Source: Myxocyprinus asiaticus (taxonomy: Eukaryota; Chordata; Actinopteri; Cypriniformes; Catostomidae). Taken from it: a DNA stretch of 64,000 bases. Position 1 is the first letter of the stretch. Each line of letters starts with the position of its first letter. Under the pieces are notes generated by a model. The model was not told the origin of the DNA. It saw only the letters and a list, made by a program, of their open reading frames with translations, and made no database searches. Positions 23,001 through 30,919 of the stretch are shown piece by piece. Position numbers and translations under genes: made by a program. The stretch lies in NCBI RefSeq assembly GCF_019703515.2, contig NC_059346.1, forward strand, positions 51,228,001 through 51,292,000, given 5' to 3'.

Positions 23001-24900
23001 GCGTGAGGCCTCCACACGCGCTATGCCTCCGTGGCAACGCGCTCAACAAGCCACGTGATAAGATGCGCGGGTTTCAGACGCGGAGACAGCTGGGATTCGT
23101 CCTCCGCCACCCGGATTGAGGCGAGGCACTACGCCACCACGAGGACTTAGAGCGCATTGGGAATTCCAAATTGGGAGAAAACGGAGGGGAAAAAATCCAC
23201 AAAAAAAAGAAAACTGCAGTGCTGCCTATTTTCACCATTGCAATCTGCTGCTCAAATGAACCCGGAAGCACAACTTCCTGCGGTGTGATGTCAGCGTAAT
23301 TTCATCTATTTATTGGAAATTATAGATACTGGAAATTATTTATTGTTTGGTCTTTACTGAAGTAGCATGGTTGTGTTACTTCTACCAATGCTTGTTTGAA
23401 TCAGAGTCACAGATTTTATGCAAGTTGACCAATTCATTTGAACCTTTATCTGTGCCAGAAGAACCACATCCTACAAACAAAATGCTTCTCCCAATTGTTG
23501 TGGAGGTAACACACCATAGAAGCTAGTGCCACGTCCAGCAAATCCACATCCAAAGGATCATATGATCCCAGTCTTGGTCTTTCCTCTAATTAGGCCTAAA
23601 TACAAGTGTTCATACAAATGCACACATGTGAAATGCAGTAAAAGTCTATGTCAGAGTTGCAAAAAATGACAACACCCAAAGCAACCATGAGCCTTCAGCG
23701 ATTAAAGATGACTGTGTTATCTGCACTAAGGCTACACCAAAAATGTAGCTCAACGGGATGAAAGCAGTTTTCATAGACATGAAAACACGACGTAACTGAT
23801 TTTAATGCCATAACCAAAATAACAAATTAAAATCCAATTTGAATCATAGGTTAAAATCATGCATGATGTTAAATATTAAAATGCCAAAGTGATTGTGACC
23901 AGGTGCATACAGTACTGGCACTAAAAACATGATATCACAGGGCTATTACCCATCAATCAATCCAATCATAAAGTGACTCTGTCCTGTGTACATCTATAAC
24001 TGTTTGGTTCAGCCACCAAATCAGACTACAACGGACAGTCAGGACTGCTGAGAGGATTATTGGTGCCCCCCTGCCCACTCTCCAAGACCTGTACGTCTCC
24101 AGAGTGAGGAAATGTGCAGGTAGAATCACTCTGGACCCCTCACACCCTGCCCACTCCCTCTTTAAACTGTTGCCCTCTGGCCATCTCTACAGAGCACTGA
24201 GCGCCAGGACATCCAGGCACAAGAACAGTTTTTACCCTCAGGCCATTTTCCTCATGAACAATTAAACTGCCTCAGAACTCTCCCATAGCGCAACAATGTA
24301 AATACATATCTCATGTACATATGTAAATTCACATATTTAATTGAATAACTGTACATGCCCCTACCTTGCACATACATTACCACTTGCACATACGCCATTC
24401 TGTTATATGTCCTATTATTTGTATGTCTATTTATACTCTTACATTGTTTTATATTCTGTGTCTCACTGTAATATTCTGTGTGCACTTTGTTTCTCCTATC
24501 ACCAAAAAAATTCCTTGTGTACGTGAGAACACTTAGCAATAAAGCTCATTCTGATTCTGATATGCTGATCACACTGGAAGCAACATCATCCTGTTGACCA
24601 TAAACACATTTTTCTGTTTCAAGAGATCAAACTAACCAACGATTTGTGCATTAGAAGATTTAACAGAAGCTTTATGACATAGCTTAAGCGTTGAAGTCTA
24701 ATGTGAGCGCGTGTTTAATAAACAGACAGACAGATAGAAGTGTATCTGTAAGCCGGGTGACTGTTTGCTGGCTAATCCGTGGACGCACAGGCCGCAGGCC
24801 GCAGCACAGATTCATCCACAAAATAGCCCTCGCCTGCTGCAGACAGAGCCTTACCGTCATGCTGAGGTGGCCGGGAGGGTCCCGAGGCCTGCTCGGCCAT
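7752..24900 (-). CDS. rabep1: rabaptin-5 (Rab GTPase-binding effector 1), 5' five exons, continues off the left edge
   Basis: Rabaptin-5 is a coiled-coil effector of GTP-bound Rab5 that works with Rabex-5 in early endosome fusion. The model joins 24855-24900, 20151-20273, 12623-12826, 9274-9434 and 7752-7871 on the minus strand. Each junction has AG/GT ends, and the frames close exactly to give 218 residues. Diagnostic segments are [52 protein letters not shown] and [14 protein letters not shown], which favour RABEP1 over RABEP2. The visible part is the N-terminal coiled coil; the human protein is near 860 residues, so most of the C-terminal part, including the Rab5-binding end, is outside. 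Introns 1-4 are full of transposons. Confidence 0.95.
7965..8493 (+). mobile_element. Internally deleted Tc1-like element keeping the transposase N-terminus
   Basis: The termini are inverted copies: CTGAGCACTTTATTAGGAAC on the left and the matching end at about 8466-8493. The frame from 8106 ([13 protein letters not shown]) encodes the paired helix-turn-helix DNA-binding region ([19 protein letters not shown], then TTRQTLRQM). The catalytic DDE half has been lost by internal deletion, so only the DNA-binding half remains. Confidence 0.85.
8494..9273. other. rabep1 intron 4 remainder
   Basis: AT-rich sequence between the deleted Tc1 element and exon 4. I see no gene, RNA or clear repeat boundary in it. 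Confidence 0.5.
9274..9434 (-). CDS. rabep1: rabep1 exon 4
   Basis: Acceptor TTATCAG precedes 9434 and donor GTATGG follows 9274. It encodes [17 protein letters not shown] and the [15 protein letters not shown] block, and ends in phase 0. A poly-A run on the plus strand starts just past the donor. Confidence 0.95.
9547..9865. repeat. 'GTAATC/TTACT' interspersed repeat, left part
   Basis: The repeat starts at CAGTGTTGGGTGTAATCC and is rich in TAATTAGTTACTGTAATC. It is the same family, opposite orientation, as 45060-45530. A matching TTACAAT-rich piece at about 11945-12030 may be its other side, separated by the LINE. Confidence 0.65.
10020..10094. repeat. (TA)n/(CATA)n microsatellite
   Basis: A long TA tract with CATA interruptions lies inside the LINE 3' untranslated region. 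Confidence 0.9.
10095..10228 (+). repeat. Inverted duplicate of the LINE coding segment
   Basis: The plus strand encodes [19 protein letters not shown] and [10 protein letters not shown], the same segment that is read from the minus strand at about 10655-10790. The two copies face each other about 430 bp apart, so part of the LINE has been duplicated in inverted orientation. Confidence 0.75.
10854..11742. mobile_element. 889-bp non-autonomous DNA transposon inserted in the LINE
   Basis: The termini GGCCAGTTGCAACAGCT and AGCTGGTGCAACCCTAC are imperfect inverted repeats with longer subterminal similarity. The 5-bp repeat CCAGG flanks both sides (10849-10853 and 11743-11747). Removing the element plus one repeat rejoins the LINE coding frame. 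A truncated second copy is at 18085. The superfamily is not assigned. Confidence 0.8.
12080..12622. other. rabep1 intron 3 remainder
   Basis: AT-rich sequence between the hAT insertion and exon 3. No gene or clear repeat recognised. Confidence 0.5.
12623..12826 (-). CDS. rabep1: rabep1 exon 3
   Basis: Acceptor CTCTCAG precedes 12826 and donor GTGAAT follows 12623. It encodes 67 full codons of heptad-rich coiled coil with [13 protein letters not shown] and [11 protein letters not shown]. Confidence 0.95.
13209..14278 (-). mobile_element. Decayed Tc1-like element
   Basis: The right end reads ATTCCAAACTTTTGACCGCC, and the left end near 13209 is a diverged inverted counterpart (TGTTTGGAATCACT). 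Between them, minus-strand transposase remnants are readable with many lesions: [25 protein letters not shown] and [11 protein letters not shown] short piece of the same terminus occurs at 42304. It lies in rabep1 intron 2. Confidence 0.75.
14279..16810. repeat. Mosaic of fragmented DNA-transposon ends
   Basis: A hAT-like terminus CAGGGCTCGACA lies at 14666-14677, matching the element at 44179, but its partner end is not found nearby. A GCTGTCAAC terminus occurs near 14494 and TGTCAACCCTAG near 15727. A GATATATTGCTCAACCACTAG end occurs near 15425. From 15760 to 16800 I see AT-rich sequence without a gene. Short open frames here (15446-15634, 16194-16424) have no recognisable domain. Confidence 0.5.
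17690..18084. repeat. CCGATA-rich hAT-like fragment
   Basis: It begins CCCGACCGATATGGG and repeats ACCGATA-type motifs, as in the common fish repeat with that terminus. It is nested inside the 16811-19294 element. Its other end may lie near 19080, beyond the insertion at 18085. Confidence 0.6.
18085..18645. mobile_element. Truncated second copy of the 889-bp element
   Basis: The terminus GGGGCCGGTTGCACCAGCT is followed by sequence matching 10854 to about 11405 nearly throughout, including GTAAATGGGCACTAAGTCAC and CCTGTTGTATTAGTATTTA. Similarity stops near 18645, so the right end is missing. The cleaner terminus here shows the better-preserved form of the inverted repeat. Confidence 0.8.
19303..20150. 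other. rabep1 intron 2, proximal part
   Basis: Mostly AT-rich sequence up to the exon 2 donor. An ATCGTCCAGCCCTAG transposon-like end occurs near 19360. No gene recognised. Confidence 0.45.
20151..20273 (-). CDS. rabep1: rabep1 exon 2
   Basis: Acceptor GGCAG precedes 20273 and donor GTGACA follows 20151. It encodes 40 full codons including [17 protein letters not shown], the most diagnostic rabaptin-5 segment. A Tc1 copy begins only about 50 bp beyond the acceptor. Confidence 0.93.
20324..21893 (-). mobile_element. Tc1 element with ~210-bp inverted repeats, TA-flanked
   Basis: The ends read CAGTGGATATAAAGTCTACA and the inverted TGTAGACTTTTTATATCCACTG, each next to TA. The arms (20326 to about 20540 and about 21680 to 21891) match over roughly 210 bp. 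It inserted about 50 bp from the acceptor of rabep1 exon 2 and carries a broken transposase on the minus strand. Confidence 0.92.
20551..21507 (-). pseudogene. Broken Tc1 transposase
   Basis: On the minus strand the N-terminal part ([18 protein letters not shown], helix-turn-helix with [15 protein letters not shown] and the GRPSKI hook) starts at 21507. The middle ([20 protein letters not shown]) is in another frame. The catalytic part ([37 protein letters not shown]) is in a third frame. At least two frameshifts break it, and SPGLNPIEN differs from the usual SPDLNPIEN. Confidence 0.88.
21900..22846. repeat. Fragments of CCGATA-type hAT repeats
   Basis: Blocks such as GCTGGGCGATAGAACGATG (about 22033) and GCAATATATTGGTTGACCAC (about 22618) look like termini of the hAT-like families found at 9471 and 54186. 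Boundaries are not resolvable. No gene recognised. Confidence 0.5.
22847..23195 (+). mobile_element. tRNA-derived SINE, copy 2, 5'-truncated
   Basis: It matches the body of the SINE at 38122 from GACTCCAGCC onward (CTCCTAAGCAACCAAATTGG, GATAAGATGCGCGG, CACCCGGATTGAGGCGAGGC) but lacks the tRNA head. It ends in the AATTCCAAATTGGGAG-type tail. It lies in rabep1 intron 1. Confidence 0.85.
23196..23990. other. rabep1 intron 1, no feature recognised
   Basis: AT-rich sequence between a SINE and a LINE fragment. No gene or clear repeat seen. Confidence 0.45.
23995..24562 (+). mobile_element. L2-like LINE 3' end
   Basis: The plus strand encodes [36 protein letters not shown] and [13 protein letters not shown] followed by a stop. 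This is the same C-terminal segment as in the LINE at 9868-11940. The untranslated tail ends in GCTCATTCTGATTCTGAT, giving a clear 3' end. It lies in rabep1 intron 1, antisense to the gene. Confidence 0.85.
24855..24900 (-). CDS. rabep1: rabep1 coding exon 1
   Basis: ATG at 24900-24898 follows GGGAAACC and is preceded by a CpG-containing 5' region. It encodes [15 protein letters not shown] plus the first base of a Gly codon, and ends at donor GTAAGG. Confidence 0.85.
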
Positions 24901-24959
24901 GGTTTCCCGGGGCAGAGTTTAGAAAAGCGGCTCTCTGAATGTATCCGAGGAGAACCCCG

Positions 24960-25050
24960 TTGAACTGCTTACTACAGGCTAAGCAACGTCATTGTAGAAA
25001 TAATGCGTACTGCGCATGCGCGGACCGGATGGGCGGAGCTGTATTCTTTT
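24960..25050 (-). promoter_or_regulatory. rabep1 promoter region with NRF-1-like palindrome
   Basis: TGCGCATGCGC at 25011-25021 matches the NRF-1 consensus core, and GGGCGG follows about 10 bp away. It lies about 110 bp upstream of the rabep1 ATG in a locally GC-rich stretch. The transcription start is not determined. Confidence 0.6.
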
Positions 25051-25059
25051 ACTGATAAA

Positions 25060-25345
25060 TTGATGAGGATAGGTTGTGGCCACTGAAATACATAAACAGG
25101 GTCTTGATCCGGTGGTCCTCCATCCACACCTTGATTGACCTGGATGTGTGGCATGGAGCATTGTCCTGCTGGAAAAACCAATCCTCAAAGTTGGGGAACA
25201 TTTTCAGAGCAGAAGGAAGCAAGTTTTCTTCCAGGATAACCTTGTAAGTGACTTGATTCATGCGTCCTTCACAAAGATGAATTTGCCCGATTCCAGCCTT
25301 GCTAAAGCACCCCCAGATCATCACCGATCCTCCACCTGGTCATCA
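25060..25345 (-). mobile_element. Tc1-like transposase fragment upstream of rabep1
   Basis: The minus strand encodes MIWGCFSKAGIGQIHLCEG and FFQQDNAPCHTSRS, the region around the second catalytic Asp of a Tc1-type transposase. It is a truncated relic with no inverted repeats recognised. It ends about 40 bp from the NRF-1-like site. Confidence 0.75.
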
Positions 25346-25525
25346 AAAAGGTTGAGAACCACTGGTCTAAACAATCTATGGTGGTTTCAGTCCTGCTTGG
25401 AATATTATTACATTTCATTCAAAACAATTTGCAAAGAAAGTAGGCACTTAAGAACTGAAAGCATAATAAATAATTGGATTCAGTTCTCTGCAGAATAGCA
25501 AAAGTCCTACTCCTGTTTTACACCA

Positions 25526-25568
<43 letters not shown>

Positions 25569-26647
25569 GTTTTTATCACTCTAAACACCACAGCATATGC
25601 AGAATTAACTTACACCTACTGAGTAACTCAGACCCTCAGCTTATGTGGAAGGAGGTGGTGTGGGTGGGGAGAGAGGCTTGAAGTAATTTATTCTAGATTA
25701 TTTAAACATCCATGAAAGTACCATGTTTTTTGTGACATTTCTGTAATCGCACCTAACTCTGATTGGGTTCTATACTCAGGATAAAGGTAATTACATTTTC
25801 TTTCAATATTTTCATCTTTACAAAAATATGTTTATGGCCATTATGGGTGTCAATTCAGTATAAATATACAGTATAATTTAATACAGTATTAGAATGATTT
25901 GACATTAGAAATTCAGTATATTTTAGTTTGTGCTTAATTTATCTTTTAAATGTCTAATGGATTATATTTCAGTATATTATGCTATATTGAGATATTAATC
26001 TTAATACTCAAAACTGTTATAATATTTGGGCAACATTTGACTTGTAAACCATTGCATGTTAACACAAATAAATTACATTTGTGCTGAACCATTTAGGAAC
26101 CATTGAAATCGTGAATAATTGTCTATTTTCTAGTTCTGCTCCTTGAAGATAATGAAAATAATGAAATCTCAAAAATGTTATTGGAGTAGTTTTAAAATTA
26201 GTGGCGTAAAAAGCACTTGGACACATACATGATAAGCCAGTGTAGTGAAAAAAATAAATATACAGGAAGTTAGTAAATAATCTGTAAAACTTCTGCCACA
26301 CCAGGATGAGTGCAGTGTGCATGATAGAACTAAGTAGTTATACCTGAAATATTGCATATGAAAATTACCATATTTTCCAGGGAGTTTTTTTTACCGTGTG
26401 ATCTGTAATTTTTACTTGGTTTTTCGAAGTATAAAAAAAAAAAAAAAAAACAGCATTCATAGTAATAGTCCTCACTCAGGAAATATGGCTGACTGGAAAA
26501 CAAGCGATGTGCCTGCCCTGAGCTGAAAAGGAGAAGTAGCTGGAGCCAAAAGTAATAATGAAATTCAGTATATTAAAAAGCAAAAAGTCAGTTGAGATGA
26601 TGTCAGAGAAACTGAGAAAAAAGCATTTTCTTTGTTTCATTTCATAG
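25346..26647. other. Intergenic region upstream of scimp
   Basis: A (CT)n tract lies at 25530-25565. The rest is AT-rich with a poly-A run near 26435. An untranslated first exon of scimp may lie here, since an acceptor-like TTTCATAG directly precedes its ATG, but I cannot place it. Confidence 0.5.
25530..25565. repeat. (CT)n microsatellite
   Basis: An uninterrupted CT dinucleotide tract of about 36 bp lies between rabep1 and scimp. Confidence 0.95.
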
Positions 26648-26759
26648 ATGGAGTCAATACATCCATACTTCTGGATCATATTACTGCTGGCCATGATTCT
26701 GGTGTCTCTGGTGACTGCCATAATTTTCATTATCATCAATGTTTGCATCAGTAAAAGAG
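26648..26759 (+). CDS. scimp: scimp coding exon 1 (transmembrane)
   Basis: ATG at 26648 directly follows an acceptor-like TTTCATAG, so an upstream untranslated exon is possible. It encodes 37 residues including the membrane span and CISKR, and ends at donor GTAAAT in phase 1. Confidence 0.8.
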
Positions 26760-29700
26760 GTAAATTACATCTATTGAGACTATGTAATGCATTCAGCTAC
26801 ACAACAAATATGGAAAACAGAGCATTTAAAGGTGCACTCAGTAATATTTTCCTCATAAAAAAGTTTTACTATTGTAATTAATAGTTATTCTGAAACAGAA
26901 GTATAATATCATGACCAGTCACATTAAAATGAAGACCCCAGTCATATCAGAAACTTTATAAAAGCTGTTTAAATATACATGGAGAGGATCACCTCATGGG
27001 GGCTGCCATTTTATGATCACATGACCAGCTGAATACTACTCGTTTAATCCCAGTAGCCACTCTTTATATTGGACACTTTCACTCATGGATTAAATTAACC
27101 ATGGCTGACTGCTGATAGTGAATTTCTACAACGGAATTGGGAACTGACAACTTTTGCGTTTGAATTATGCTGTATCCAAGCCGCTAGGTGTCAGTGTAAG
27201 TCCGAGGTTCATAAAAAAAAAATCACTGAGTGCACCTTTAATGAGAAAGGTTAGCAACGTGCCTATCTGTTACAAAGAATGTATTGGGTTATAATCCCTC
27301 TGAAAGTCATATTTGAATTGATATTTAACAACCAGTTTTCCAATAGGAAAAATGTGATATATATCATATTACGCATTTGATCAATATACAGGGGAGCTAG
27401 TTGTCACACTTTTAATCGCGTGAATATTTTTCAGTACGTTCAGAGTATGTTCATTTTTGAAAGTCAGTTTCTTTATAGGCACATTTCTTGAAGTCTTGGC
27501 TAAAAAAAAAATGATGTTAAAGTTTATTTAGCACACCTTTTGTAACAACATGCCCAAATAACAGTGCTTGTTATATGCATTATTTTTTGTTTAGTTCATT
27601 TGTAATCTTTTTTTTTTTAAAGCATTTTCACTTGTTTTTTTCGTGTTTTTGTTTTTTTAGCTGCTCGGTACCAACCACAAACAGAAGCAAATCATTACAG
27701 TGACTCAAAATTACAAAATAAGTAAGTTTTTCTAGCTCAGATAAGACTTGATACTTATTATTAACTAAAAATGTATATATTGTTTAAATTTGAAAATAAA
27801 TGACTTTTTTCACAACAGGGATAACCAAGTGACTTATCACAGTGACTTTAAGAATGAGAAACCACCCTTACCTCCTAGAGACCAATTCACACCTACAAAT
27901 TCTGGTCAGTTTTGGTTTCATATTCATATACAAGTTCATTTTTTTCACTAATCTACTCATTTTTTCCCCATTCATTAACAATTTATATATAAAAAAAAGA
28001 CATGAATAATAAGCCTTCCTGTTACAAATCTGTTCAAATGTACATATTTTTGAGACAGATGGTCACCTCTTACTTTACCACCATTTGCTCCCAGCATATT
28101 ACAATTAGCAACCACCCTACAGTGCATCCGGAAAGTATTCACAGCGCTTCACTTTTTCCACATTTTGTTATGTTACAGCCTTATTCCAAAATGGATTAAA
28201 TTAATTATTTTCCTCAAAATTCTACAAACAATACCCCATAATGACAACGTGAAAGAAGTTTGTTTGAAATCTTTGCAAATGTATTAAAAATTAAAAACGA
28301 AAGAAATCACATGTACATAAGTATTCACAGCCTTTGCCATGACACTCAAAATTGAGCTCAGGTGCATCCTGTTTCCACTGATCATCCTTGAGATGTTTCT
28401 ACAACTTGATTGGAGTCCACCTGTGGTAAATTCAGTTGATTGGTCATGATTTGGAAAGGCTCACACCTGTCTATATAAGGTCCCACAGTTAACAGTGCAT
28501 GTCAGAGCACAAACCAAGCCATGAAGTCCAAGGAATTGTCTGTAGACCTCTGAGACAGGATTGTATCGAGGCACAGATCTGGGGAAGGGTACAGAAACAT
28601 TTCTGCAGCATTGAAGGTCCCAATGAGCACAGTGGCCTCCATCATCTGTAAATGGAAGAAGTTTGGAACCACCAGGACTCTTCCTAGAGCTGGCCGCCTG
28701 GCCAAACTGAGCAATCGGGGGAGAAGGGCCTTAGTCAGGGAGGTGACCAAGAACCCGATGGTCACTCTGACAGAGCTCCAGCATTTCTCTGTGGAGAGAG
28801 GAGAACTTTCCAGAAGAGCAACCATCTCTGCAACACTCCACCAATCAGGCCTGTATGGTAGAGTGGCCAGACGGAAGCCACTCCTCAGTAAAAGGCACAT
28901 GACAGCCCGCCTGGAGGACTCTCAGACCATGAGAAACAAAATTCTCTGGTCTGATGAAACAAAGATTGAACTCTTTGGCCTGATTGGCAAGCGTCATGTC
29001 TGGAGGAAACCAGGCACCGCTCATCACCTGGCCAATACCATCCCTACAGTGAAGCATGGTGGTGGCAGCATCATGCTGTGTGGATGTTTTTCAGCAGCAG
29101 GAACTGGGAGACTAGTCAGGATCGAGGGAAAGATGAATGCAGCAATGTACAGAGACATCCTTGATGAAAACCTGCTCCAGAGCGCTCTGGACCTCAGACT
29201 GGGGCGAAGGTTCATCTTCCAACAGGACAACGACCCTAAGCACACAGCCAAGATAACAAAAGAGTGGCTCCAGGACAACTCTGTGAATGTCCTTGAGTGG
29301 TCCAGCTAGAGCCCAGACTTGAACCCGATTGAACATCTCTGGAGAGATCTGAAAATGGCTGAGCACCGACGCTCCCCATCCAAACTGATTGAGCTTGAGA
29401 GGTCCTGCAAAGAAGAACGGTGTGCTAAAAATAGGTGTGCCAAGCTTGTAGCATCATACTCAAAAAGACTTGAGGCTGTAATAGGTGCCAAAGGTGCTTC
29501 AACAAAGTATTGAGCAAAGGCTGTGAATACTTATGTACATGTGATTTTTTTTATTTTTTTTTTATAAATTTGCAAAGATTTCAAACAAACTTCTTTCATG
29601 TTGTCATTATGGGTTATTGTTTGTAGAATTGAGGAAAATAATGAATTTAATCCATTTTGAAGTAAGGCTGTAACATAACAAAATGTGGAAAAAGTGAAGC

Positions 29701-30447
29701 GCTGTGAATACTTTCCGGATGCACTGTATGCAAGTGGTTTTCAACTGGTGGATCACAACCCAAAAATGGGTCGCAGATCTGTTCTGATTAGGTAATGCTG
29801 AATGCAAATTATAAAATAAAATTACTGCACTATTTTTTTATTTTTATTTTATTCCCTTTTCCCCCAATTTGGAATGCCCAATTCCCACTACTTAGTAGGT
29901 CCTCGTGGTGGCACGGTTACTCACCTCAATCCGGGTGCCTCCACTTCTGAGACCGTCAATCCACGCATCTTATCACATGACCCATTGAGAACGAGAACCA
30001 CTAATCGCAATCACGAGGAGGTTACCCCATGTGACTCTACCCTCCCTAGCAACCGGGCCAATTTGGTTGCTTAGGAGACCTGGCTGGAGTCACACAGCAC
30101 CCTGGATTTGAACAATAATCAGTGTCAATACTCGCTGAGCTACCCAGGCCCCAAACTTACTGCACTATTAAAAAAACAAAAAAACAACTTAATATCTTTT
30201 GAACCACTGCTCTATGCAACCGAAGTGTAACCAGTTTGCAATCATATCTGTATTTGCAGTGAATCAGAGTTATGAGGATTTGGAGTGTGCGCCAGAATAC
30301 GTGGTGGTTGAGGGTTCGACCTGTCCTGTAACCCGACAATCCTTCACCATATTTCAGACTAAAAGTCAGGACCTAGAAAGCATACCTGATTATGACGATG
30401 TTGAAATCCCTAACTATGACAGTGAGGATTATGATGATGTAGGATAA
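26648..30447 (+). CDS. scimp: SLP adaptor and CSK-interacting membrane protein, 4 coding exons
   Basis: SCIMP is a small transmembrane adaptor of antigen-presenting cells that gathers Lyn, Csk, Grb2 and SLP-65/76. The model joins 26648-26759, 27661-27721, 27819-27904 and 30260-30447, all with AG/GT junctions, giving 148 aa (human about 145). A short N-terminus leads to a transmembrane segment at about 8-31 (FWIILLLAMILVSLVTAIIF), then a Lys/Arg stop. PPLPPRDQF at 73-81 fits an SH3-binding proline motif, as in human. Tyrosines in SH3/SH2-type contexts follow: YEDL (91), YVVV (100) and YDDV (131 and 144). The terminus DYDDVEIP matches human SCIMP. It lies head to head with rabep1. An upstream exon could exist. 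Confidence 0.88.
26830..27237. mobile_element. 408-bp TTAA-flanked MITE
   Basis: Inverted ends AGGTGCACTCAGT and ACTGAGTGCACCT are flanked by TTAA (26826-26829 and 27238-27241), as in piggyBac- or Kolobok-type insertion. A second copy is at 50695. It lies in scimp intron 1. Confidence 0.88.
27661..27721 (+). CDS. scimp: scimp exon 2
   Basis: A strong polypyrimidine tract and TTTTTAG precede 27661, and donor GTAAGT follows 27721. It encodes AARYQPQTEANHYSDSKLQN. Confidence 0.8.
27819..27904 (+). CDS. scimp: scimp exon 3 (proline motif)
   Basis: Acceptor CACAACAG and donor GTCAGT bound an exon carrying TYHSD and the PPLPPRDQF proline-rich motif. Confidence 0.85.
28120..29726 (+). mobile_element. 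Tc1 element with ~220-bp inverted repeats, TA-flanked
   Basis: The ends CAGTGCATCCGGAAAG and CTTTCCGGATGCACTG are each bordered by TA (28118-28119, 29727-29728). The arms match over about 220 bp. The element is complete in structure and lies in scimp intron 3 in the same orientation as the gene. Confidence 0.95.
28521..29513 (+). pseudogene. Tc1 transposase, single frame with two nonsense codons
   Basis: One frame runs from ATG 28521 (MKSKELSVDL) to a stop at 29513 (KGASTKY), about 330 codons, the usual Tc1 length. It is interrupted only by TGA at 28551-28553 and TAG at 29307-29309. It has the N-terminal helix-turn-helix (VPMSTVASII), the GRLAKL hook-like region, SDETKIELF (first Asp), FQQDNDPKHTAK (second Asp) and [11 protein letters not shown] (Glu). 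No frameshift was seen. Confidence 0.93.
29835..30156 (-). mobile_element. tRNA-derived SINE, copy 3
   Basis: The minus strand starts GGGGCCTGGGTAGCTCAGCGAG. Flanking repeats TTACTGCACTATT (29822-29834 and 30157-30169) are an exact 13-bp target duplication. It lies about 100 bp upstream of scimp exon 4. Confidence 0.9.
30260..30447 (+). CDS. scimp: scimp exon 4 (tyrosine motifs and stop)
   Basis: Acceptor TATTTGCAG precedes 30260. It encodes SYEDLE, PEYVVV and the two YDDV motifs, ending GGA TAA at 30447. The 2.3-kb intron before it holds a Tc1 element and a SINE. Confidence 0.9.
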
Positions 30448-30918
30448 AAGATAAAAAATCAACAATGGCTTTCCATCACCTTCAGCTGGACACTTGGAGT
30501 AAACACAAAAATCTGATTGGATCCCTCAGCCATGAAGAACCGTAACCTCTGACTTCTGACAGTATATTTAGCACTTAAACTGAATCTGTAACCCATTCTG
30601 TTTCCACTATCACATCAAGTTGAGCTATAACTATGCATTACTATTGTACATTAAGCAAAAACAAATACTACTAATACCTTGTAACCTAATACAGGCATGT
30701 TTAGCATCATTAATGTAAATGACTCTTTCACTTCCCTTTCTTGGAACTGCAATTCGCATTATGGAAACATCATATGAAAATGTAATTTTCTGTTCAAATA
30801 AGTATTATGCAAAATGTTATTTGGAGGTGGTTATGCAAGTTCAAATCATGTTGGAAAGTCATCATATGATCATAAGCAATATCTTATTCCTGAATCCTGA
30901 CGTGTAAAACACATATAT
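30448..30918 (+). other. Probable scimp 3' untranslated region
   Basis: Unique-looking sequence after the scimp stop, up to the Sleeping Beauty-type element. No AATAAA signal is evident before that element. Confidence 0.5.
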
Positions 30919-30919
30919 A

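Noticed and set aside
24691..24963. 90-codon plus-strand frame with CysTrp-rich sequence
   Set aside because: It is the antisense of rabep1 exon 1 and its promoter, with no domain.
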